A stretch of DNA of 64,000 bases. Source: JAGPDF01 sp052035735. GTDB lineage: Bacteria; Acidobacteriota; Thermoanaerobaculia; Multivoradales; JAGPDF01. A program made the translations under genes and the position numbers. Below the pieces are notes generated by a model. It was not told the origin of the DNA. It was given only the letters and a program-made list of their open reading frames with translations, and did not search any database. Where the stretch lies: NCBI GenBank assembly GCA_052035735.1, contig JBPOHI010000112.1:1-64000 (forward strand), written 5' to 3'. Positions 1-8,268 of this stretch are shown here, piece by piece. Each line of letters opens with the position of its first letter. The first letter of the stretch is position 1.

Positions 1-2
1 AG

Positions 3-893
3 CCGGTCGGCAACCAGTTCACCTACGACGGCGCGACCGGCACGCATCTCTGGTACGACGGCACGCAGCACCCGTGGGAGTTCAAGCGCGTCTGGCATCT
101 CGAGCCGTCGCTTCACGACCCCGACACGGTCTACGCCGGCGTCGAGGACGCGGCGATCTTCCGCAGCACCGACGGCGGCAAGAGCTGGCACGAGCTCGCC
201 GGCCTGCGCTGCCACGACTCGGGCGCGCGCTGGCAGCCCGGCGCCGGCGGCATGGGTCTGCACACCATCCTCCTCGACCGGCAAAATCCCGGCCGGATCC
301 ACATTGCCATCTCCGCCGCCGGCGTCTTCAGGAGCGACGACGGCGGCGCCACCTGGCGGCCGATGAATCGTGGCCTGCGCTCGGAGTTCATGCCCGACCC
401 GACGGCCGACGTCGGCCACTGCGTGCACCGCATCACGATGCATCCCTCCCGCCCCGAGACGCTCTTCATGCAGAAACACTGGGACGTCATGCGCAGCGAC
501 GACGGTGGCGGGAACTGGCGCGAGGTGAGCGGCAACCTGCCCTCCGACTTCGGCTTCCCCATCGACGTCCACGCCCACGAGCCGGAGACGATCTACGTCG
601 TGCCGATCGAGAGCGACTCGCTGCACTATCCGCCCGAGGGGAAGCTGCGCGTCTACCGCAGCCGTAGCGGCGGAAACGAGTGGGAGGCGCTGACCCAGGG
701 TCTGCCGCAGAAGGACTGCTACGTCAACGTGCTGCGCGAGGCGATGGCGGTGGACCAGCTCGACAGCTGCGGCATCTACTTCGGGACGACCGGAGGACAG
801 GTCTACGCTTCCGCGGACGGGGGCGATCACTGGCAGGCGATCGCCCGCGATCTGCCGGCGGTGCTCTCGGTCGAGGTGCAGACGCTGCCGTGA
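3..893 (+). CDS. BNR/Asp-box repeat (VPS10/sialidase-like) protein, 5' end outside window
   Basis: The reading frame is open from the left edge, so the N-terminus is missing and about 296 residues are visible. At least five Asp-box (BNR) motifs of the S-x-D-G-G-x-x-W type recur, for example FRSTDGGKSWHEL, FRSDDGGATWRPM, MRSDDGGGNWREV and YASADGGDHWQAI. This spacing is typical of a beta-propeller of the sialidase/VPS10 type. The fold is clear, but no sialidase catalytic residues can be assigned from this fragment, so enzymatic activity is not claimed. The stop codon overlaps the GTG start of the beta-grasp gene by 4 nt (GTGA), which implies co-translation. Confidence 0.85.
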   Translation, partial: PVGNQFTYDGATGTHLWYDGTQHPWEFKRVWHLEPSLHDPDTVYAGVEDAAIFRSTDGGKSWHELAGLRCHDSGARWQPGAGGMGLHTILLDRQNPGRIHIAISAAGVFRSDDGGATWRPMNRGLRSEFMPDPTADVGHCVHRITMHPSRPETLFMQKHWDVMRSDDGGGNWREVSGNLPSDFGFPIDVHAHEPETIYVVPIESDSLHYPPEGKLRVYRSRSGGNEWEALTQGLPQKDCYVNVLREAMAVDQLDSCGIYFGTTGGQVYASADGGDHWQAIARDLPAVLSVEVQTLP

Positions 894-1216
894 ACGCCGC
901 GGCCCCTGGAGTCACGCACGTCGTCCGGGTCGTGCTCCCCGCGCACCTGCGCAACTTGGCGCAGGTCGGCGGCGAGGTCGAGCTCGAGGTGACCGCTCCC
1001 GTGAGCGTCGCCACCGTGCTCGACGCGCTCGAAGAGGGTTATCCCATGCTCCGCGGCACCATCCGCGACCATGTCACCCGCAAACGTCGCCCGTTCCTGC
1101 GCTTCTTCGCCTGCATGGAAGACCTGTCCAACGACCCCCCCGACCGGCCGCTGCCGGAGGCGATCGCCGCCGGCAGCGAGCCGCTCCTGGTCGTCGGCGC
1201 GATCGCCGGCGGCTGA
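890..1216 (+). CDS. MoaD/ThiS-family beta-grasp sulfur-carrier-like protein
   Basis: The 108-residue product starts at a GTG that overlaps the upstream stop (GTGA). It has the beta-grasp pattern of MoaD/ThiS proteins: an N-terminal strand (VVRVVLPAHLRNL), a middle helix (SVATVLDALEEGYP) and a C-terminal strand ending in VVGAIAGG. The terminal Gly-Gly is the residue pair that MoeB/ThiF-type enzymes adenylate and thiolate in the known families. The segment RPFLRFFACMEDLS is longer than in classical MoaD. No moaE, moeB or thiazole gene is in the window, so the pathway is unknown. Coupling to the BNR-repeat protein suggests a shared role that I cannot name. Confidence 0.75.
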   Translation: MNAAAPGVTHVVRVVLPAHLRNLAQVGGEVELEVTAPVSVATVLDALEEGYPMLRGTIRDHVTRKRRPFLRFFACMEDLSNDPPDRPLPEAIAAGSEPLLVVGAIAGG

Positions 1217-1217
1217 G

Positions 1218-1799
1218 ATGGAGCCGGTCTACTTCGCCGCGCCCGCCGCCTTTCGTGCGTGGCTGCCGGCACACCATGCCGACGCCTCCGAGTTGTTGGT
1301 CGGCTTCCACAAGCGCGAGAGTGGCAGGCCGAGTCTCACCTGGCCGGAGTCGGTCGACGAGGCGCTCTGCTTCGGCTGGATCGACGGGGTGCGCCGGCGG
1401 ATCGACGACGCGAGCTATTCGATCCGCTTCACGCCGCGCCGGTCCGGTTCGGTGTGGAGCGCGGTGAACATCGCCAAGGTTGCGCAGCTCGAACAGGAAG
1501 GGCGGATGACCGACGCCGGCCGGGCCGCCTTCGCCCGCCGGCGGGAGAACCGCTCCGGCATCTACGCCTACGAGCAGCGCCCGCAGGAGCTGCCGGCCGA
1601 GTACCGCGCGCGACTCGACCGCAGCCCAGAAGCGGCGCGCGACTTCGACGCCCGTCCGGCCGGCTATCGCAAGACCGCGATCTGGAAGGTGGTCAGCGCC
1701 AAACAGGAGACGACCCGGCTGCGGCGCCTGGCCGAGCTCATCGATTGCCATGAGCGAGGTGAGCTCATCCCCGAGCTCCGGCGCGGGCCGAAAGGCTGA
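1218..1799 (+). CDS. YdeI/OmpD-associated-like family protein
   Basis: The 193-residue protein starts at the ATG one base after the preceding stop. The N-terminal half (VYFAAPAAFRAWLPAHHA, then LLVGFHKRESG, then SVDEALCFGWIDGVRRRID) and the later SIRFTPRRSGSVWSAVNIAKV match the YdeI-type family, often annotated as bacteriocin-protection or OmpD-associated. The C-terminal part (KTAIWKVVSAKQETTRLRRL) has the usual helical ending of that family. It is cytosolic, with no signal peptide. The biochemical function of the family is not established. It probably forms an operon with the two upstream genes. Confidence 0.75.
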   Translation: MEPVYFAAPAAFRAWLPAHHADASELLVGFHKRESGRPSLTWPESVDEALCFGWIDGVRRRIDDASYSIRFTPRRSGSVWSAVNIAKVAQLEQEGRMTDAGRAAFARRRENRSGIYAYEQRPQELPAEYRARLDRSPEAARDFDARPAGYRKTAIWKVVSAKQETTRLRRLAELIDCHERGELIPELRRGPKG

Positions 1800-1915
1800 C
1801 CCGAAGAGAGGGCCGGGCGCGGTGCTGGACCCTTGCCGCCTGCGTCCGGCTTCGAGGGATCTGAAATATGATCCCTCCGATCCATTCATCCCGACCCGAA
1901 TTCCGGAGGCCTTCC

Positions 1916-2647
1916 ATGCGCAAGATCCTGACGCTCTTGACCCTCGCTGTCTCTGTGTGCGCCCCGACGCAGGCCGCGACCGATACCGTCGCGACGGCGA
2001 CGAATCCGAGTCCTTCGAGCTTCGTCTTTGGCGCCGGCTCCTGCTCCGGCGCGAGCATCATCTACGACACCACCCACGCATCCACGCAGGGCGCCGAAAT
2101 CGCTGCCGCGGCGAACGGTCTGGCGACCGGGATGGCCGACAAGATCGTGCTCGCCGGCACCGACCGCTTCGTCTGCCAGGTGCAGGTCGAGGTCTTCACG
2201 CTGGCGGAGGTCACGCCGTTCGATCTGACGATGGACTTCTTCACCGACTGCACCACGAGCGGCGCCGGCAACACTCCGTGCGGCAACGGCCCCGGCACGC
2301 TCATCCCGCTTTCTACCGTGACTGTCACCGGCATCACGCCGCCGGCCTTAGGCACGATCTTCGCGGTGAACTTCCCTTATCCGAACCTCGACCTCGGCGG
2401 CGAGGCCGACAACACGATCTCGGTCTCGCTGCACTCGAGTCGAAGCGACGTTTTCTGGCGCCTCGGCGAGACGCCGACCGTCGGCACTCAGCCGGCCGGA
2501 GAGCCCGGAACGAGCTTCGTCGAGCGCTGCGGCAGCGTCGGCACGAACAACGGTTGCTCGCGCAACTTCGGCGTCAACAACAACTTCTCGATTCAGATCC
2601 TGGCGAACACGACCCCGGTGGCCCTGCAGTCGTATAGCGTCGACTGA
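1916..2647 (+). CDS. Secreted protein of unknown function
   Basis: The start at ATG 1916 is chosen because GGAGG lies 7 bases upstream and a signal peptide follows directly (MRKILTLLTLAVSVCAPTQA, cleavage after TQA). The mature chain is about 220 residues. It is rich in Thr, Ser, Gly and Asn and in short beta-strand patterns, with Cys in ADRFVCQ-type, FFTDCTTSG, TPCGNG, ERCGS and NNGCSRN contexts that could form disulfides in the periplasm or outside the cell. I recognise no domain. It lacks the D(G/S)FE...W tail found on other exported proteins here. A strong terminator follows, so it is the last gene of its transcript. Confidence 0.7.
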   Translation: MRKILTLLTLAVSVCAPTQAATDTVATATNPSPSSFVFGAGSCSGASIIYDTTHASTQGAEIAAAANGLATGMADKIVLAGTDRFVCQVQVEVFTLAEVTPFDLTMDFFTDCTTSGAGNTPCGNGPGTLIPLSTVTVTGITPPALGTIFAVNFPYPNLDLGGEADNTISVSLHSSRSDVFWRLGETPTVGTQPAGEPGTSFVERCGSVGTNNGCSRNFGVNNNFSIQILANTTPVALQSYSVD

Positions 2648-2690
2648 GTCGTCGCCGGAGAAGCGCTCCGCTAGGTTCGCGGCGCGCGAT

Positions 2691-2732
2691 CGAGCCCGAC
2701 CGCTGGTCTACCGGCGGCGGGCTCTTTCGTTT
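2691..2732 (+). terminator. Rho-independent terminator after the secreted-protein gene
   Basis: A perfect 7-bp stem, GAGCCCG (2692-2698) with CGGGCTC (2718-2724), is followed immediately by the T-rich run TTTCGTTT (2725-2732). The loop is GC-rich and may pair further. It sits between convergent genes; the T-run places its activity on the + strand. Confidence 0.75.
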
Positions 2733-2743
2733 CTGGGAAGCGC

Positions 2744-4261
2744 TCAGGCGAGGTCGACGTAAGCTTCGAGGCCGTGGAGGCCGCCTTCGCGGCCGAAGCC
2801 GGACTCCTTGTAGCCGCCGAACGGGCTCGTCGGGTCGAACTTGTTGAAGGTGTTGGCCCAGACGACGCCAGCGCGCAGGCGCTTGGTCATGGCGAAGATC
2901 TTGGCCCCCTTGTCGGTCCAGACGCCGGCCGAAAGGCCGTAAGCGAGATTGTTGGCCTTCTCGATCGCCTCGTCAGCCGTGCGGAAGGTCATCACCGCCA
3001 GCACCGGGCCGAAGATCTCCTCGCGCGCGATGCGATGCGAAGAGGCGACCGCGGTGAAGTAGGTCGGCGGGAAGAAGAAGCCCCTGGCCGGCAGCGCGCA
3101 CGGCGACTGGTGCAGCTCGGCCCCCTCTTCGACGCCGTAGGCGGTCATCTCGCGGATCTTCTCCAGCTGGGCGCGCGAGTTGATCGCGCCGACGTCGGTG
3201 TTCTTGTCGAGCGGATCGCCGACGCGCAGCTGGCGGATCCGCCAGTCGAGCTTGGAGATCAGGGTCTCGGCCACCGACTCTTCGACCAGCAGCCGCGAGC
3301 CGGCGCAGCAGACGTGCCCCTGATTGAAGTAGATGCCGTTGACGATCCCCTCGACCGCCTGGTCGAGCGCCGCGTCGGCGAAGACGATGTTCGCGGCCTT
3401 GCCGCCGAGCTCGAGCGTCAGGCGCTTGCCGGAGGCGGCAGTGGCCCGCTGGATGAGCTTGCCGATCTCGGTCGAACCGGTGAAGGCGATCTTCTTCACC
3501 CGCGGATGGTTGACCAGATGCGCGCCGGTCTCGCCCGCGCCGGTGACGATGTTGACCACTCCGGGCGGGAGCTCCGCCTCTTCGAAGATCTTCGCCAGAT
3601 GCAGCGCGGTGAGCGGCGTCGTCTCGGCCGGCTTGAGGACCACCGTATTGCCACAGGCGAGCGCCGGAGCGATCTTCCACGCCGCCATGAGGAGCGGGAA
3701 GTTCCACGGGATGATCTGGCCGCAGACGCCGAGCGCGCGCGGCGCGGACGCGCCGCCTCCCGGAAATGCATAGGCCAGCTTGTCGGCCCAGCCGGCATAG
3801 TAGAAGAAATGCGCCGCCGCCAGCGGTACATCGACGTCGCGCGACTCCTTGATCGGCTTGCCGCCGTCCATGGTCTCGAGGATGGCGAACTCGCGGGCCT
3901 TCTCCTGCAGCAGGCGGGCGATGCGGTAGAGGTACTTGCCGCGTTCGAGCGGCGCGAGCTTCGACCAGATCTTGAAGCCCGCCTCGGCGGCTCGCACGGC
4001 GGCGTCGACGTCGGCCTCACCGGCCTCGGCGACCTCGGCGAGCTTCTCCTCGGTGGCGGGATTCACCGTGTCGAAGTAGCGCCCGGACTTTGGTGCGACG
4101 AACTTCCCGCCAAGGAATAGATCGTAGCGCCCGGCCAGCTTCACCAGTGAAGTCGACTCCGGCGCCGGCGAATACTCCCACGCGCCGCCGAACTCGAGCG
4201 CCGGGCGTTCAGCGTGGACTCTTGCGGTCCCCTCGAGGAGCATCGGAGCGTCTTTCGCCAT
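2744..4261 (-). CDS. NAD(P)-dependent aldehyde dehydrogenase
   Basis: The 505-residue protein is full length for the aldehyde dehydrogenase superfamily and oxidises an aldehyde to a carboxylate in the cytosol. Visible landmarks in order are IPWNFPLLMAAWK (cofactor domain), FTGSTEIGKLIQ (nucleotide-binding loop), LELGGKAANIV with the general-base Glu, FNQGHVCCAGSRL with the catalytic Cys (second Cys of the pair by family alignment), and EEIFGPVLAVM. The N-terminal 40 residues look like a family-typical extension. Substrate cannot be deduced: no alcohol dehydrogenase or pathway partner adjoins it. It is divergent from the cyclophilin gene, leaving 48 bases for both promoters. Confidence 0.93.
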   Translation of the reverse strand: MAKDAPMLLEGTARVHAERPALEFGGAWEYSPAPESTSLVKLAGRYDLFLGGKFVAPKSGRYFDTVNPATEEKLAEVAEAGEADVDAAVRAAEAGFKIWSKLAPLERGKYLYRIARLLQEKAREFAILETMDGGKPIKESRDVDVPLAAAHFFYYAGWADKLAYAFPGGGASAPRALGVCGQIIPWNFPLLMAAWKIAPALACGNTVVLKPAETTPLTALHLAKIFEEAELPPGVVNIVTGAGETGAHLVNHPRVKKIAFTGSTEIGKLIQRATAASGKRLTLELGGKAANIVFADAALDQAVEGIVNGIYFNQGHVCCAGSRLLVEESVAETLISKLDWRIRQLRVGDPLDKNTDVGAINSRAQLEKIREMTAYGVEEGAELHQSPCALPARGFFFPPTYFTAVASSHRIAREEIFGPVLAVMTFRTADEAIEKANNLAYGLSAGVWTDKGAKIFAMTKRLRAGVVWANTFNKFDPTSPFGGYKESGFGREGGLHGLEAYVDLA

Positions 4262-4309
4262 GCGGCGGATTCTACTCCGGGAGCCCGGGACCCGTTAGGA
4301 TCCAAGGCC

Positions 4310-4930
4310 ATGCGCCAGCTACCGGTCGTCGTTCTCTTGCGAACCACCCTGCTGTCGACCGCACTGCTCCTGCCTGCCGCCGCGCAGGAGCCGACCGCGA
4401 ATGCGTCGCCCAGTCCGGTCGCGGTGCGCCTAGAGACGCCGATGGGCAACATCGATCTCGAGATCGATCTCGCGAGAGCACCGGTCTCGGCGGCGAATTT
4501 CCTGCGCTACGTCGACGCCGGGCGGTACGACGGCGGCCGTTTCCATCGCACCGTGCGCCGCGATACGGAGGTCCGCCCCGAGGTGCCGATCGAGGTCGTG
4601 CAGGCCGGGGTGGCGCCTCAGAGCGAAGCGGGAGACTTCGCTCCGATACCCCTCGAGCGCACCCGCGATACCGGTCTCAGTCACCTCGCCGGGACCGTCT
4701 CGATGGCTCGCGGTACTCCCGACAGCGCGACCTCCGACTTCTTCATCTGTCTCGCCGACCTGCCCGCGCTCGACTTCGGCGGCGCGAGGAATCCCGACGG
4801 ACAGGGTTTCGCGGCCTTCGGGCGGGTCGTGAGCGGGTTGGACGTCGTGCGCAGGATCCAAGCGGCCCCGGCCTCCGGGCAGGCCCTCACGCCGCCGATC
4901 GCCATTCTGCGCGCCGTTCGCTTGCCCTGA
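4310..4930 (+). CDS. Secreted cyclophilin-type peptidyl-prolyl cis-trans isomerase
   Basis: The 206-residue protein begins at ATG 4310. An upstream in-frame start at 4214 would fall inside the divergent dehydrogenase gene and would bury the signal peptide. The leader MRQLPVVVLLRTTLLSTALLLPAAA predicts export, so it probably acts as a periplasmic proline isomerase. Cyclophilin motifs are present: VRLETPMGNIDLEIDLARAP, NFLRYVDAGRYDGGRFHRTV with the catalytic Arg, and HLAGTVSMARGTPDSATSDF. The segment between FHRTV and the GTVSMAR motif is diverged from typical bacterial PpiA proteins (it reads VVQAGV rather than IQGG). Confidence 0.88.
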   Translation: MRQLPVVVLLRTTLLSTALLLPAAAQEPTANASPSPVAVRLETPMGNIDLEIDLARAPVSAANFLRYVDAGRYDGGRFHRTVRRDTEVRPEVPIEVVQAGVAPQSEAGDFAPIPLERTRDTGLSHLAGTVSMARGTPDSATSDFFICLADLPALDFGGARNPDGQGFAAFGRVVSGLDVVRRIQAAPASGQALTPPIAILRAVRLP

Positions 4931-4948
4931 AACGGCCCGCCAGGCGCC

Positions 4949-5596
4949 TCAGCCGGGATCGGCGAAGCTGGCCGAGGCAGCCTCGTAGAGATCGCCCAGA
5001 TCGCTGCCGTCGACATAGCGATGATTCACCTGCACTCCCACGGGAACGACGTAACGGCCGGCGCGCTCGTCGATCCGCCCGAAGGCCGTCTCGGGCTGGC
5101 CAGCCGCCGGATCGGCCAGCGGTACGTGCGTGAAACCGAGAAAGGGCACCTTCGGCAGCGCGGTGTAGTAGGCGAAGTCGGGAGCCGCGCCCCCGCTCAG
5201 GTCGACCTGCCGCGAGGCCCGGGCCAGGACGGCGCGCGCCCCGGCGGCGAAGCGGCTCCAGTCCGGCTCCCAGGCGAACGTCGCGAAGGTGAAAGTGCGG
5301 CGCGGCGCCGGCACGGTGAGCCCCATCTGCAAGACGTCATAGCTCACCAGATCGTCGCCCAGCTGGCGAACGCGAAAGGCGTCGAGCGACTGCAGCGCGC
5401 GATGGAAGTGCCAGCAGAGACCGGCATAGACCGGAGCCCCCTCCTCGGCGAGGCGCTCGCGGAGGCGGGTGACGTCGAGCTCGAAGGTCACCGAGTAGAA
5501 CGGACGCGGATTGGCGCGATAGAACTCGTAGTGCGCCCGGCGCGCGTAGTCGGTGAGCACGGTGGGGGTCACTGAGGCGGCGATCCTATCGCCCAC
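4949..5596 (-). CDS. Chloramphenicol-acetyltransferase-fold protein
   Basis: The 215-residue reading uses GTG at 5596; a second GTG at 5572 is also plausible. The chain matches the CAT family: RRAHYEFYRANPRPFYSVTF near the N-terminus, YAGLCWHFHRALQ, and near the C-terminus VNHRYVDGSDLGDL, which carries the HxxxDG motif whose His is the catalytic base in CAT. The usual HHxxxDG has a single His here. Several such CAT-fold proteins in bacteria have no proven link to drug resistance, so resistance is not claimed. It stands alone, convergent with the cyclophilin. Confidence 0.8.
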   Translation of the reverse strand: MGDRIAASVTPTVLTDYARRAHYEFYRANPRPFYSVTFELDVTRLRERLAEEGAPVYAGLCWHFHRALQSLDAFRVRQLGDDLVSYDVLQMGLTVPAPRRTFTFATFAWEPDWSRFAAGARAVLARASRQVDLSGGAAPDFAYYTALPKVPFLGFTHVPLADPAAGQPETAFGRIDERAGRYVVPVGVQVNHRYVDGSDLGDLYEAASASFADPG

Positions 5597-5648
5597 CCGG
5601 CGGCGAGCGGGCCGGCACGCCCCGACAAGCGATACGCTCTCGCCCGCG

Positions 5649-7280
5649 ATGCCGACCTCCGCCCGTCCTGCCGAGCGCGCCTCCGGCGCGCTGCCTGCCG
5701 ATCGCCGCGCCCTGCTCGCGGCGGCGGATCGCCGGGGGGAAGCGATCTACGGCGTCGTGCGCCGTCTGGTCGACGAGCTCGAAGAGGCGGCGCCCTGGAC
5801 CCTGCTCTACGCTCCACCGCGCGCTCCCGGGGAGCTCCGGGCAAGCGTCGAGCGCCTGCTCGAGCTGGTCCTGGCCGCTCCGCAGCGCATCGGGCGCGAG
5901 CTCGACCAGTTGGCGGCCGCAGGCGGCGGCACCGCCGCGGAGGGAGCGCGCGAGGAGGCGGAGTTCTATTTCGCTGCGCTTCACCAGATGACCTCTCCGG
6001 ACCGCCGCCGGCTGGTGAACGGTCTCGGCAAGACACCTCCCGATGCGCGCCTCTCGCCGAGCGAAGCCGACCACCTGGCCGAGCTCGCCGCCGACCTCAA
6101 AGGCAAGTACTCGAGTGCGATCATGGGCGCCGCCTCGTCCCTGCTCTCCGACGGCCGCTGGCTCGGCTCCGAAGTTGAGGCGGCGCTGTTTCCCGAGAAG
6201 GCCGAAGAGCGCCTGCGCAACCGCGGGCTGCTGACCGCGCTGACCGCAGCCGAACGGGCCCTCGCCCACGCCCGCCAGGAGCTCCCCTGGCGCGCCATCT
6301 TCGACAGCTGGCGCGCCCAGCGGCCCGTCGACCGGTACGCTCTGAGCGAGCTCGTCGCGCTGCGCGCGCAGTTGCTGCCGTTGCTCACCTTCGCTCACCG
6401 CCGGGCGCTCTACTCCGGCGACTTTCACCTCCTGCAGCGGCGCGAGACCCTTTTCGGCAGCCGCTTGCGCGCCCTCGAGGAGTTGCACCTGGCCTCGCTC
6501 GAGGTCACCGAGGAGACCCGCGCCGGGCAGTCGGAGAAGCGCTTTGCCATGCAGGGCCGGCTGCTGCTCGAGATCGCGGCCCTGCTCGACGTCGACATCC
6601 TGCGCAGCGTGGTGGGCGACGACGCCGTGCTTCGGCTGCGGCGGGAACCTCCGGCCGGGCCAGGCGCCGAGGCCTCGGCGACCGACGGGTTGCAGCGCCT
6701 GCTCGGAGAGGAGGATCTGACGGTCTTCCTGCAACTGCTGCTCGGTGCGGTCGCCAAGCGCTCCTCGATCGCGGCCGAAGCCGGCGAGGCCGCGCACGCA
6801 CCGTCCCTCGGCGGCGCGAACCTGCCCGAGGGCGCTCCACTCGCCGGGGCCGCAGCGGAGCGTGCGCGCGCCGGCCCGCCCTCCGGTGCGGACGCGACCC
6901 GCTGCGCGACCCTTCTGGCGGCAGCTCTTTCGCGCCTGTTGCACCCCCTGCACGAGCCCTGGCGCGCCTTCCGGATGGTAGGCAAACTCCAGGAGCGACT
7001 GCGCATTCTGCCGCCGGCCCTGACCGCCGAGGTCCGGCCGTTCCTGGTCGAGCTGCGCAACGAATTGCTGCCGCTCCTGGAGGAGGCTGCAACCCTCGGC
7101 CTGCTGCCGGCGGCGAGCGCCGAGACGCTGCGCGCCTGCGAACACCGACTGACCGTGCTGGACCCCACCGCGCCGCACGCGAGCGCCGCGATGGGCGGCG
7201 ATCTGGAGCGCGTCGCGCGTCTGCTCGACTCGCTGCAGAAGGCTCTCCCTCTCGGGGGACCGGCTGGCGCGGCCCACTGA
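5649..7280 (+). CDS. Large alpha-helical protein of unknown function
   Basis: The start at ATG 5649 is chosen over an in-frame GTG at 5553 because the latter would overlap the divergent CAT-fold gene and encode a non-conserved-looking leader. The 543 residues are almost entirely helix-forming, rich in Ala, Leu, Arg and Glu, with no signal peptide, membrane segment or recognisable catalytic motif. Segments such as RRLVNGLGKTPPDARLSP and AADLKGKYSSAIMGAASSLLSDGRWLGSEVE look globular rather than coiled-coil. A low-complexity Ala/Gly/Pro linker lies around residues 400-425. It is followed after 10 bases by the SMUG1-like glycosylase, so the two may be cotranscribed. Confidence 0.7.
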   Translation: MPTSARPAERASGALPADRRALLAAADRRGEAIYGVVRRLVDELEEAAPWTLLYAPPRAPGELRASVERLLELVLAAPQRIGRELDQLAAAGGGTAAEGAREEAEFYFAALHQMTSPDRRRLVNGLGKTPPDARLSPSEADHLAELAADLKGKYSSAIMGAASSLLSDGRWLGSEVEAALFPEKAEERLRNRGLLTALTAAERALAHARQELPWRAIFDSWRAQRPVDRYALSELVALRAQLLPLLTFAHRRALYSGDFHLLQRRETLFGSRLRALEELHLASLEVTEETRAGQSEKRFAMQGRLLLEIAALLDVDILRSVVGDDAVLRLRREPPAGPGAEASATDGLQRLLGEEDLTVFLQLLLGAVAKRSSIAAEAGEAAHAPSLGGANLPEGAPLAGAAAERARAGPPSGADATRCATLLAAALSRLLHPLHEPWRAFRMVGKLQERLRILPPALTAEVRPFLVELRNELLPLLEEAATLGLLPAASAETLRACEHRLTVLDPTAPHASAAMGGDLERVARLLDSLQKALPLGGPAGAAH

Positions 7281-7290
7281 CCGATCGGTC

Positions 7291-8070
7291 ATGAGCCCCT
7301 CTGCGCCCAAAGATGCTCCGGTTGCGCTCGTCGAGCTCACCCGCCGCCTCGCCGCGACGACCGATGCGTTGACCTTCGCGCCGCCGGTCGCCTATGTCTA
7401 CAACCCGCTCCTCTACGCGCGCGTGCCGCTCGAGCTCTACCTCACGCGCTGGGGGCGAGGCCAGCGTGACTGGCTATTCGTCGGCATGAACCCGGGCCCT
7501 TTCGGCATGATGCAGACCGGCGTGCCGTTCGGCGAAGTCGCCGTCGTGCGCGACTGGCTGGGCATCGAAGGTGCCGTCTCGACGCCCGCGCGGGAGCATC
7601 CGAAACGTCGCGTCGAGGGCTTCGCCTGCCGCCGGAGCGAAGTCTCCGGGGCGCGTCTCTGGGGTTGGGTGCGCAGCCGCTTCGGCACACCGGAGCGCTT
7701 CTTCGCGCGCGCCCTCGTCTGGAACTGGTGCCCGCTCGGCTTCCTCGACGCGGGGGGCAGAAACCTCACGCCCGACAAGCTGCCGCGCGCCGAACGCGAC
7801 AACCTCGAGGCGGTGTGCGATCAGGCCCTCGCAACCGTCGTCGAAACCCTCGGCGTGAAGCGCGTCATCGCTGTCGGAGCGTTCGCGGAATCCGCAGTCC
7901 GGCGCGCGCTCGAAAAGGGCGGCTCTGGCGCGAGCGTCGCCATCACCCGCATTCCCCATCCCAGCCCCGCTTCGCCGGCTGCCAACCGCAACTGGACAGG
8001 CCAGGTCGACGCGGCTCTCGCGGCCGCCGGAGTCGAGCTCCCTCCGCCCGAAAGCGGCCGCCGCTCCTAG
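7291..8070 (+). CDS. SMUG1-type uracil-DNA glycosylase
   Basis: The 259-residue protein should excise uracil (and oxidised pyrimidines in known SMUG1 enzymes) from DNA, starting base-excision repair. The substrate-pocket motif GMNPGPFGMMQTGVPFGE is the SMUG1 motif 1, with Asn as the catalytic residue in characterised enzymes. The second motif HPSPASPAANRNW near the C-terminus matches the minor-groove intercalation loop with its His. YNPLLYARVPLELYL in the N-terminal third is also family-typical. SMUG1 is best known from animals and is patchy in bacteria, so its presence is informative. Confidence 0.9.
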   Translation: MSPSAPKDAPVALVELTRRLAATTDALTFAPPVAYVYNPLLYARVPLELYLTRWGRGQRDWLFVGMNPGPFGMMQTGVPFGEVAVVRDWLGIEGAVSTPAREHPKRRVEGFACRRSEVSGARLWGWVRSRFGTPERFFARALVWNWCPLGFLDAGGRNLTPDKLPRAERDNLEAVCDQALATVVETLGVKRVIAVGAFAESAVRRALEKGGSGASVAITRIPHPSPASPAANRNWTGQVDAALAAAGVELPPPESGRRS

Positions 8071-8268
8071 AAACAGCCCTTTCCCGGGCAGCGTACTTGC
8101 GGTGCGGCGACGGTCTCGCCCCGAAACTCGCCGATCGGGCCCGACACATCCGGGCGACCCGCCGAGCGCTCCAGGTAACGAAAGTCAGGCGTCCCCTGGG
8201 ACCTTCGGGGGGCGACTGGCGGCGGAATCCGCGGCAGATTCTCCGCAGTACTTCCGCGAGGGGGCGAC

